Shown here: piece by piece, positions 35,955 to 42,427 of the stretch | How the letters are laid out: every line of letters begins with the position of its first letter | Numbering within the stretch: position 1 is the first letter of the stretch | Assembly: GCF_018613065.1 (NCBI RefSeq) | Contig: NZ_JAGGQW010000016.1 | Span: 1-42,427, forward strand | DNA length: 42,427 nucleotides | Source of the DNA: Bacillus sp. ISL-7 | GTDB lineage: Bacteria; Bacillota; Bacilli; Bacillales_B; DSM-18226 | Direction: 5' to 3' | Position numbers and translations under genes: made by a program | Notes under the pieces: generated by a model | The model's database searches: none | Told to the model about the DNA's origin: nothing | What the model saw: only the letters and a program-made list of their open reading frames with translations

Positions 35955-37020
35955 AAACAGTCTCTCCCATAGAAGCTATCTGAGTTACGAAATTTTTTAA
36001 AATATATTCTGTATCGCTTGGTCCTGGATGGGCTTCAGGATGAAATTGCACGGTTTGTATCTGATGGTTCTTATGCATTAGCCCCTCAATCGAACGGTCA
36101 TTTACGTTTCGGTAGGTGACATCGAATTCCTTGTTGTCAATACTTTCGTCAACTACAACATAGCCATGATTTTGTGCTGTGATTTTCACTTTTCCAGTCG
36201 TAAGTTCCTTAACTGGATGATTACCACCGCGATGCCCATAGGCTAGTTTTTCTGTTTTAGCCCCATATGCAAGGGCGATTAATTGATGCCCAAGACAAAT
36301 GCCCAGTGTAGGATAGTTCTGACTTATTTTTTTTATTTCTGGAAACCATTTTTTTAATTCCATTGGGTCCCCAGGTCCATTACTGAACAGGACACCATCT
36401 GGATTCAAGGCCTTTATTTTTTCATAAGGAGTATTGTATGGAACAATTGTTACCGCACAGTTTTCATCTAGCAGGGCGTTGAGAATCGACTTTTTAAATC
36501 CATAATCCATGAGCACCACATGTGGCCCTTGGTTTTTGAAATATTGTATTTTTTTAGTTGATACTTTCTCCACCCAAAATGAAGATTTTTCTGGTGCTGA
36601 TATTTCGCCATTCTTGGACTGGCTTAAATACCCTTTTACCGTCCCACGGCTGCGAATAGTTTTTACTAAAAGACGCGTATCAATTCCTGCAATCCCAGGA
36701 ACTCCTGCCTGCTTTAGTTTTTCAGAGAATTTATTTACGGATTGATAATGGCTCGGTGTTTCACATAAATCACCGATAATCACCCCTGATAATGCTGGTG
36801 TGATGCTCTCATCATCGATTGCGTTAACCCCATAATTACCGATAATGGGATAACAGAAGGTAATGATTTGTCCTGCGTATGATGGATCGGTGATAATCTC
36901 TTGATACCCAGTCATGCTTGTATTAAAAACCACTTCTCCTAGAGACTCTTTTTCGGCACCAATTAGTACCCCTTCAAATACTTCTCCCGTTTCCAAAGTA
37001 AGGTATCCATTCTGCAACAT
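35941..37020 (-). CDS. carA: Carbamoyl-phosphate synthase small subunit (glutaminase), arginine operon
   Basis: A 359-residue class-I glutamine amidotransferase. The N-terminal CPSase small-chain domain includes YQEIITDPSYAGQIITF. The C-terminal GATase has nucleophile Cys242 in LGICLGHQL and the His-Glu pair in VQFHPEAHPGP. It supplies ammonia to CarB. An in-frame GTG at 37026 overlaps the argD stop; AAAGGCGAG is correctly spaced for the ATG at 37020, so that start is used. Coupled to argD upstream and carB downstream. Confidence 0.96.
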   Translation of the reverse strand: MLQNGYLTLETGEVFEGVLIGAEKESLGEVVFNTSMTGYQEIITDPSYAGQIITFCYPIIGNYGVNAIDDESITPALSGVIIGDLCETPSHYQSVNKFSEKLKQAGVPGIAGIDTRLLVKTIRSRGTVKGYLSQSKNGEISAPEKSSFWVEKVSTKKIQYFKNQGPHVVLMDYGFKKSILNALLDENCAVTIVPYNTPYEKIKALNPDGVLFSNGPGDPMELKKWFPEIKKISQNYPTLGICLGHQLIALAYGAKTEKLAYGHRGGNHPVKELTTGKVKITAQNHGYVVVDESIDNKEFDVTYRNVNDRSIEGLMHKNHQIQTVQFHPEAHPGPSDTEYILKNFVTQIASMGETVYAIK

Positions 37021-37022
37021 AC

Positions 37023-38222
37023 TCACTCGCCTTTCTCAATACCTTGGAAAGTTATTTCCAATGCTTTAATAAATTCATTTATTTCTTCCTTTGTTACTGT
37101 TAACGGAGGTAAAATTCTCACTACATTTGGTCCGGCTGTTAAGATAAGAAGATGGTTTTCGATTGCCTTTTGAACAATTCCTAAAGCATTCGTTTCGACG
37201 ACCATTCCCTTTAATAGGCCGAGTCCGCGGATATCTTTTATAAAAGAGTACTTTTCCTTCAGTTCTTGTAACTTTTTATCTAAGTACCCTGAAATTTCGT
37301 TGGCGTTATTTAATAAATTACTTTCAGTAATATGTGTAACAGTCGCGAGTCCTGCTACTGTTGCTAATGGATTTCCTCCAAAAGTACTGCCGTGGCTTCC
37401 TGGGTCAAATCCTTTTGCGGCTTCTTCTTTTGCGATAATTGCTCCAATTGGAAAACCTGAACCAAGTCCCTTTGCAATGCTAATGACATCGGGCTCTATA
37501 CCGTATTGTTCATATGCAAACAGTGTGCCCGTTCTACCGATCCCTGTTTGGATTTCGTCCACCATCAGGAGGATTTCTCTTTCTTGGCAAATCTTTGCAA
37601 GTTTACTAACCCATTCTTGGTTCGCTGGGATTACTCCACCTTCGCCTTGAACAAGCTCAAGGAGAACGGCTGCAGGCTCGAGTGTATAGAGCAGTTCAAG
37701 TGCTTCTTCATCATTAAAAGGAAGATAATTAAACCCGGATACTAATGGAAAAAATCCTTGCTGAATTTTTTCTTGTCCTGTTGCCGATAAGGTGGCTAGC
37801 GTTCTACCATGAAAGGATTGCTGAAATGTTACTATTTCAGGTGATTCCTTCCCCTTCACTTTGTTGGCATACCTTCTAGCTAACTTGATCGCTGCCTCAT
37901 TTGCTTCCGCCCCACTGTTACAAAAGAAAACTTGGTCCCCGCAACTATTGGCGGTAAGAAGAGCGGCCAATTGCTGCTGATTCGGTATGTTATAGAGGTT
38001 TGAACAGTGCCAAAGATTCTGTAATTGCTCCTCAAGTGCTTCTTTTACGACATCAGGCACATGCCCTAGGTTACAGGTCGCTATACCGGAAGTGAAATCT
38101 AAATACTGAGTACCCTTTTCATCCCAAACATAGCTTCCCTTCCCTTTAACGACAGTAACAGGGAATCGACTGTATGTTGCCATCACTGGCGAGGCTAGGG
38201 AGATTGAATTATTGATTGACAT
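37023..38222 (-). CDS. argD: Acetylornithine aminotransferase
   Basis: A 399-residue class-III PLP aminotransferase converting N-acetylglutamate semialdehyde to N-acetylornithine. Motifs NLWHCSNLY, FFCNSGAEANEAAIK, VDEIQTGIGRTG and the Schiff-base lysine in ISIAKGLGSGFPIGA are present; the context GSTFGGNP follows. The ATG overlaps the argB stop (TAATG) by one base and the gene ends 3 bp before the carA start, so translation is coupled on both sides. Confidence 0.96.
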   Translation of the reverse strand: MSINNSISLASPVMATYSRFPVTVVKGKGSYVWDEKGTQYLDFTSGIATCNLGHVPDVVKEALEEQLQNLWHCSNLYNIPNQQQLAALLTANSCGDQVFFCNSGAEANEAAIKLARRYANKVKGKESPEIVTFQQSFHGRTLATLSATGQEKIQQGFFPLVSGFNYLPFNDEEALELLYTLEPAAVLLELVQGEGGVIPANQEWVSKLAKICQEREILLMVDEIQTGIGRTGTLFAYEQYGIEPDVISIAKGLGSGFPIGAIIAKEEAAKGFDPGSHGSTFGGNPLATVAGLATVTHITESNLLNNANEISGYLDKKLQELKEKYSFIKDIRGLGLLKGMVVETNALGIVQKAIENHLLILTAGPNVVRILPPLTVTKEEINEFIKALEITFQGIEKGE

Positions 38223-39019
38223 TACGCGATCCCCTCTTCTAAGACAATTTTTGTGCCAGTCATTTTACCATTTGTATAATCTATTAAGCTACTTTTTTCA
38301 GAGCCATTGATGATACCCACTTCGGGTATTTTGTGGACAAGACCATCAATTGCGGCTTTTACTTTGGGAATCATTCCCCCATAAATAGTCTTATTATTTA
38401 TCAGTTCCTCGATTGTTGCCTTTGAAACTTTATCAAGTTTTGTCTTAGCACCATTTTTCTCAACTAGGATTCCAGGGATATCACTGATAAAACATAGGTT
38501 TGCTCCTAAAGCTTTGGCTATAGCTGAGGCAGCGATATCACCATTAATGTTATATCGTTGTCCACCTGCATCGATGCCGACTGGAGAAATTACAGGAACA
38601 TTTCCTTGGGCAATGATTCCCTCGATTACTTCGTGGTTAACACCAATTACTTCCCCAACAAATCCTAATTTATCTGCATTTTTAGTTGGTTCAGCTTGTA
38701 AAAGGCAACCATCCACGCCACTTACGCCAATGGCCTTTCCCCCAACTTCGATAATGTTCCGAACAACTTGTTTGTTAACTGAACCGCTTAATACCATTTC
38801 CACTATATCTAACACTTCGTGATTGGTTACTCTAAGACCATTCACGAAGGTGGTTTCGACGTTTAGATTTTTTAATAACGATGTGATTAGTGGACCGCCG
38901 CCATGAACGATGATCGGTATCCATTCACCAGATTCATGAAGTGAAACAATATCTTCATAAAAGGATCTTGGGAGATTATCTAACACACTTCCGCCGCACT
39001 TAATGACTATATATTTCAT
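38222..39019 (-). CDS. argB: Acetylglutamate kinase
   Basis: A 265-residue amino-acid kinase phosphorylating N-acetylglutamate with ATP. N-terminal KCGGSVLDNLP, the glycine-rich HGGGPLITSLL, substrate loop NGLRVT and the C-terminal GGMIPKVKAA motif are diagnostic. The protein lacks the N-terminal helix extension of arginine-inhibited hexameric NAGKs, so feedback inhibition may act elsewhere (inference). GGGAGGA precedes the ATG. It starts 14 bp after argJ ends. Confidence 0.96.
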   Translation of the reverse strand: MKYIVIKCGGSVLDNLPRSFYEDIVSLHESGEWIPIIVHGGGPLITSLLKNLNVETTFVNGLRVTNHEVLDIVEMVLSGSVNKQVVRNIIEVGGKAIGVSGVDGCLLQAEPTKNADKLGFVGEVIGVNHEVIEGIIAQGNVPVISPVGIDAGGQRYNINGDIAASAIAKALGANLCFISDIPGILVEKNGAKTKLDKVSKATIEELINNKTIYGGMIPKVKAAIDGLVHKIPEVGIINGSEKSSLIDYTNGKMTGTKIVLEEGIA

Positions 39020-39033
39020 TTTCAGGTCCTCCC

Positions 39034-40263
39034 TTATGTGCGGTAAGATGCGTTGATTTTCACATAATCATAAGTTAAATCGCATCCCCAGGCTGTAGCG
39101 TTATATTTACCTTGATTTAATTCAACACTTAATTTAACATTTTCCGACTCTAAGTATTCCTTCACTTCTTCCTCAACAAAGTTGCTCGGAAGTCCATTTT
39201 CGAATACTGTAAATGGTCCAATTGCCACCTTAATTGCGTTAGGTTCAACTGGTACACCACTGTAGCCAATTGCAGTAACAATTCTTCCCCAGTTTGGATC
39301 CGTTCCATAAATTGCAGTTTTAACTAGGTTGGATGAAATAATCGCTTTACCGACTGCACTTGCTGCGTTTTGACTGTAGGCACCATTTACTTGAACTTCT
39401 ACTAGTTTTGTAGCACCTTCACCATCTCTTGCAATTTTTTTAGCAAGTGACTCACAAACGATTTTTAACCCTTGTTTAAAAATATTCCATTCAGGGTGAT
39501 CTTTAGTTAGTGGTTCATTATCAGCCAAGCCATTTGCCATAACTAAGACCATATCGTTCGTACTTGTATCACCATCAACCGTAATCATATTGAAAGTTTG
39601 ATTAGTTATATCTCTCAATGCTCCAAGCAGGTCTTCTTGGGCAATGTTTGCATCTGTTGTTACAAATCCAAGCATGGTAGCCATGTTAGGGTGAATCATT
39701 CCAGAACCCTTTGAGGTACCGCCAATGGAAACTGTTTTTCCATCGATTTTCATTTGCACTGCTAAATGTTTGATACAAGTGTCAGTTGTTAGGATAGCAT
39801 TCATAAAATTATTTTCATTTTCATTATCTTTATTTAGGATTTGTTTTATCCCTGCATTTACTTTATCCATCGGCAGTAGTTCCCCGATCACTCCCGTTGA
39901 AGTAACCGCTACGAGATGGTCTTGTATTCCCAGTTGGCTTGCAAAGCCCTTTTGCATAGCGAATGCATCAAGTAAACCTTGCTCTCCTGTACAGGCATTG
40001 GCATTCCCAGAGTTTACGATAATTGCTTGAATCTTATTTTCTTTTGCGATACTTTCCTGGGTAACTAACAATGGAGCTGCTTGAAAGGTGTTGGTTGTAT
40101 ACACTCCCGCAGTTGTTGCAGGAACTTCTGAAACGATATATCCCAGATCAAGTCTCTTTCTTTTTATTCCACAATGCATGCCGCCTGCTTTGTATCCTTT
40201 AGGTAAGGTCACACTACCTTCTTCTATAATTACGATTTCATTTGTTGATGTAGCTTGTGTCAA
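39034..40263 (-). CDS. argJ: Bifunctional ornithine acetyltransferase / N-acetylglutamate synthase
   Basis: A 409-residue ArgJ. It recycles the acetyl group from acetylornithine to glutamate and in many Bacilli also uses acetyl-CoA. The self-cleavage site is MATMLGF, with the catalytic Thr196 becoming the N-terminus of the beta chain; VNSGNANACTG and DPNWGRI are conserved. The frame extends to an ATG at 40302 lacking a Shine-Dalgarno; AAGGGGG lies 8 nt before TTG at 40263, giving the expected N-terminus, so I chose TTG. With argJ present, no separate argE or argA is needed for a cyclic pathway. Confidence 0.94.
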   Translation of the reverse strand: MTQATSTNEIVIIEEGSVTLPKGYKAGGMHCGIKRKRLDLGYIVSEVPATTAGVYTTNTFQAAPLLVTQESIAKENKIQAIIVNSGNANACTGEQGLLDAFAMQKGFASQLGIQDHLVAVTSTGVIGELLPMDKVNAGIKQILNKDNENENNFMNAILTTDTCIKHLAVQMKIDGKTVSIGGTSKGSGMIHPNMATMLGFVTTDANIAQEDLLGALRDITNQTFNMITVDGDTSTNDMVLVMANGLADNEPLTKDHPEWNIFKQGLKIVCESLAKKIARDGEGATKLVEVQVNGAYSQNAASAVGKAIISSNLVKTAIYGTDPNWGRIVTAIGYSGVPVEPNAIKVAIGPFTVFENGLPSNFVEEEVKEYLESENVKLSVELNQGKYNATAWGCDLTYDYVKINASYRT

Positions 40264-40320
40264 TTTAATTTCCCCCTTCAAATTTCCCTTCGTTCTATAC
40301 ATAAAAGGTAGTAGTTTTAC

Positions 40321-41358
40321 TCATGGATACATTGGAATGTCTGTAAGTCCTGTTCGCTCATCCCAGCCATTCATCAAATTCACATTTTGGATGGCCTGCC
40401 CGGCAGCCCCTTTAACTAAATTATCGATAACTGAAATGATGGTCAGGCGGTTTGTTCTTTCGTCAACATGCAGGCCGATATCGCAATAATTTGAACCGAG
40501 TACCTCTTTTGTTGATGGTACATTTCCTTCTGGCCGCACTCTTATAAAATGAGAATCTTGATAAAATTGTTTATATAAATCTATAATTTTTTTTGATGAA
40601 ATTTCTTCTGTTAGATTCAAGTACATCGTGCACATGATTCCCCTTGTCATTGGAACAAGATGGGTAGTAAATGAAATGGTAATTGGATTACCGCTCTCAT
40701 CTGAAAGTACTTGCTCAATTTCCGGAATATGTTGATGTGCTCCTAGTTTATAAGCTTTTAAGTTTTCATTGATTTCCGAATAATGGGCTGTTAAGGAAAG
40801 TCCTCTTCCAGCGCCAGAAACACCAGATTTTGCATCAATGATAATCGACTTTTCATCAGCCAAATTTGTTTTTAATATCGGAATAAGACCGAGTGTGGTC
40901 GCAGTCGGATAACAGCCCGGATTGGCTATTAATTTGGCCGGCTTTATTTGGTCTGGATAAATTTCGCTCAAACCATAGGTTGCTTGGTTTAAATATTTCT
41001 CCTCAGCAGGTGAATGTTTATACCAAGTTTCGAATTCTTCAGCAGACCTTAGCCGGAAATCACCGGATAAATCTATACTTTTAATCCCTCTATCAACTAG
41101 TTGTGGCAAAAGTTTGCTGCTCACACCTGATGGGGTTGCAAAAAATACAATATCATTCTTTTCAGACAATCTATCAACATCAAAGGTTTCAAGAGGTTGA
41201 TCAACAATCTCAGAAAGATGTGGATAAATTCCGCTAAAGTTTGACCCTGATTGTGAGTTTGAAATAACTGAACCAATCTCCAAATAAGGGTGTTTATTGA
41301 TTAACCTCACTAATTCAATTGATCCATAACCGGTACCACCAATAATTGCAGCCTTCAA
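40321..41358 (-). CDS. argC: N-acetyl-gamma-glutamyl-phosphate reductase
   Basis: A 345-residue NADPH-dependent reductase, the third step of ornithine synthesis. The N-terminal loop is GGTGYGSIELVRL, the catalytic Cys149 is in ANPGCYPTATTLGL, and HQHIPEIEQ and HLVPMTRGI are conserved. TAGGAG lies 9 nt before TTG at 41358; an earlier TTG (41367) would abut the Shine-Dalgarno. The length then equals B. subtilis ArgC. First gene of the cluster, expressed from a promoter covered by two ARG boxes. Confidence 0.95.
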   Translation of the reverse strand: MKAAIIGGTGYGSIELVRLINKHPYLEIGSVISNSQSGSNFSGIYPHLSEIVDQPLETFDVDRLSEKNDIVFFATPSGVSSKLLPQLVDRGIKSIDLSGDFRLRSAEEFETWYKHSPAEEKYLNQATYGLSEIYPDQIKPAKLIANPGCYPTATTLGLIPILKTNLADEKSIIIDAKSGVSGAGRGLSLTAHYSEINENLKAYKLGAHQHIPEIEQVLSDESGNPITISFTTHLVPMTRGIMCTMYLNLTEEISSKKIIDLYKQFYQDSHFIRVRPEGNVPSTKEVLGSNYCDIGLHVDERTNRLTIISVIDNLVKGAAGQAIQNVNLMNGWDERTGLTDIPMYP

Positions 41359-41387
41359 TTTACCCAACTCCTAAGTGTCATTCATAA

Positions 41388-41422
41388 TGAATTATTATAC
41401 ATACATATATATAATTATTCAA
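41388..41422 (-). promoter_or_regulatory. argC operon promoter overlapped by two ARG boxes
   Basis: On the minus strand there is -35 TTGAAT (41417-41422), a 17-nt spacer and a consensus -10 TATAAT (41394-41399). ARG box 1 at 41388-41401 (TGTATAATAATTCA) fully matches TGNATWWWWATNCA and covers the -10. Box 2 at 41408-41421 (TGAATAATTATATA) has one mismatch and covers the -35. Arginine-bound AhrC/ArgR should block polymerase here. Confidence 0.82.
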
Positions 41423-41473
41423 TAAAAAAACAGCTTAATTTTCTGTTTTTATTGAAAATAATTGCCCATTTTT

Positions 41474-41489
41474 TTGAAAACGCTTACAA
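41474..41489. promoter_or_regulatory. Perfect cre site (CcpA operator) upstream of the arg operon
   Basis: TTGAAAACGCTTACAA fits WTGNAANCGNWNNCWW at all defined positions. Its centre is about 94 bp upstream of the predicted argC transcription start, a distance resembling the activating cre of the B. subtilis ilv-leu operon (from memory). Confidence 0.7.
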
Positions 41490-41534
41490 AATAGAATGGT
41501 AGATTATACAATTTTTATACATCTTAATGTATGC

Positions 41535-41570
41535 AAAAGACAGTGAACATATTAAAATTCACTGTCTTTT
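41535..41570 (-). terminator. Terminator of the DUF4395 gene
   Basis: A perfect 13-bp stem AAAAGACAGTGAA / TTCACTGTCTTTT with a 10-nt loop and A/T-rich ends. It lies 56 bp downstream of the DUF4395 stop and insulates the arg promoter region. Confidence 0.8.
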
Positions 41571-41625
41571 AAAGAACTTCTATATAAAGATTGAATCTAT
41601 TTAGATATTAAAAAATCTTTTGTAT

Positions 41626-42054
41626 TTATCCGATTGTTCGTCTATATTTATATTGTTTCCATTGAAAATGAATGAAACAACCAATACAAAAACCCAAAAT
41701 GGCTACAAAAGCGGCGACTGCAACAAGTGCAGTGAAAATATAACCAACCGTGTTCCAACCAAGAATAAAGCTAAGGAAGCCTATTCCAAGACATGCCACT
41801 GAAATCTTCTGATTAAATTGCTGCTGTTCCCAATCTTCCGGAATGTAGGACTTTGGGTCCTTCCTTAAGAATTGTTTTCGAATCTGCATAATTGGATTAT
41901 AACCAAAGATAATCCCCGTAAGCCCAGCAATCAACGGAACTAATAAATACCACTCTAGCCCTGACACCCATGTTAACATCACACTTAGAACTATAATGGA
42001 TTGATTTGTTCTAACTAGAGGCCGCGGAATCGATAAAATCTTATCTGCCAACAA
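41626..42054 (-). CDS. DUF4395 family membrane protein
   Basis: About 142 residues with four hydrophobic segments: two in the N-terminal half (SIIVLSVMLTWVSG, LVPLIAGLTGIIFG) and two after a charged linker (CLGIGFLSFILG, FTALVAVAAFVAILGFCIG). The N-terminal IPRPLVRTNQ and the FGYNPIMQ motif match DUF4395 as I remember it. Function unknown. A GTG at 42063 overlaps the Shine-Dalgarno AAAGGTGG, so TTG at 42054 (or 42051) is the likelier start. It lies upstream of argC in the same orientation but is separated from it by a terminator. Confidence 0.75.
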   Translation of the reverse strand: MLADKILSIPRPLVRTNQSIIVLSVMLTWVSGLEWYLLVPLIAGLTGIIFGYNPIMQIRKQFLRKDPKSYIPEDWEQQQFNQKISVACLGIGFLSFILGWNTVGYIFTALVAVAAFVAILGFCIGCFIHFQWKQYKYRRTIG

Positions 42055-42198
42055 AATCCCCACCTTTCTTATTGGAATTGTATGCTTAAAGCCATTTTAA
42101 CTTGAATGATTTAGATTGTATAGTTATTTGTTTTTTAAGATAAATTTGTTGTTTAATAAATATTTCCATACAAAATAGAAAAAACACTCCTCTGAGTG

Positions 42199-42317
42199 CT
42201 CAGGCTGTCGAGAAACTTTCGACAGCCTCTTATTTTCTACAATAACTATAACCATTCACCGTGTTAATTTATTATAATATTATTAATATATAGGCTTTGC
42301 AACATGTCTGTTGATTT
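42199..42317 (+). repeat. 119-bp direct repeat copy R2
   Basis: Identical to 24750-24868 at 117 of 119 positions with a constant offset of 17,449 bp and no indel. It includes the hairpin AGGCTGTCGA / TCGACAGCCT and is preceded, like R1, by a small hairpin (CACTC / GAGTG). Here there is no plus-strand gene upstream for it to terminate. With the inverted half-element after it, it accounts for most of 42055-42427; 42064-42198 is AT-rich, holds the DUF4395 promoter region and shows no gene. Confidence 0.92.
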
Positions 42318-42375
42318 GCGCTCCAGGCACTTCGCTTTCCGCGGGCGTGCCGGGGAGCCCCTCGGCGCTGAAGCG
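42308..42375. mobile_element. GC-rich CTGTTGATTT element, half copy in inverted orientation
   Basis: From CTGTTGATTT onward (GCTCCAGGCACTTCGCTTTC, then CGGGGAGCCCCTCGGCGCT) it aligns with the reverse complement of 24859-24990, with a few substitutions and one indel. Similarity stops about 42369-42375, roughly halfway through. The sequence then becomes unrelated (CACTGAAAAACTTACG) to the window edge. No second terminal repeat is seen. Confidence 0.7.
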
Positions 42376-42427
42376 GAGGGCACTGAAAAACTTACGTTTT
42401 TATTTTTTATGGTTGAACAAAAGACAA

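Noticed and set aside
37300..37650. 116-codon plus-strand frame opposite argD
   Set aside because: Antisense shadow with no recognisable domain or ribosome binding site; argD on the minus strand is unambiguous.
40088..40489. 133-codon plus-strand frame spanning the argJ/argC junction
   Set aside because: Hydrophobic-looking translation but antisense to two certain genes and crossing their boundary; no start signal.

Overview
The window looks like the chromosome of a low-GC, endospore-forming Bacillaceae, most probably Bacillus or a close relative such as Neobacillus. It carries two spore-protein genes (gamma-type SASP and SspK), AGGAGG-type ribosome binding sites, frequent TTG/GTG starts and U-run terminators. 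Its gene order matches the yfhD-to-ygxA-rrn segment I remember from Bacillus subtilis. Family and gene names come from sequence recognition and memory; no database search was possible.

Left part (1-6.3 kb): the 5' end of a 16S rRNA gene on the minus strand, its tandem promoters, then ygxA, ygzB, perR with a PerR-box-like operator, a thiol peroxidase (bcp/ygaF), a small K+-channel-like protein and a three-gene ABC-2 exporter. Next come gsaB (glutamate-1-semialdehyde aminotransferase) and a large solitary glutamate synthase gene (gltB). The gltB Shine-Dalgarno is 37 nt from the ATG but would be brought to about 9 nt by a hairpin; this is the most unusual expression signal in the window.

Middle part (12.7-24.7 kb): the conserved yga/yfh housekeeping and sporulation block: ygaE, ygaD, ygaC, ygaB, sspE, fabL, yfhS, mutY, yfhP, yfhJ, sspK, yfhH, a short-chain dehydrogenase, recX, yfhF, yfhE and yfhD. 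It is densely packed, with bidirectional terminators that in several cases contain the stop codons of convergent genes.

Right part (24.7-42.4 kb): a biosynthetic block between two 119-bp direct repeats (117/119 identical, 17,449 bp apart). Each repeat runs into a GC-rich element with CTGTTGATTT ends, and the two elements are in opposite orientation. Inside are a homoserine dehydrogenase under a SAM-I (S-box) riboswitch, a nitrilase-GNAT-GNAT cluster resembling a split YhcX, and a nine-gene arginine cluster argC-J-B-D-carA-carB-argF-argG-argH that encodes the path from N-acetylglutamate to arginine plus its own carbamoyl-phosphate synthetase. Two ARG-box-like operators overlap the argC promoter, a third lies at a probable internal promoter before argG, and a perfect cre site (CcpA) lies about 94 bp upstream of the argC transcription start. 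A second perfect cre lies upstream of gltB, which suggests that carbon status is coupled to glutamate and arginine synthesis. No CRISPR array, prophage or intact transposase gene is visible.
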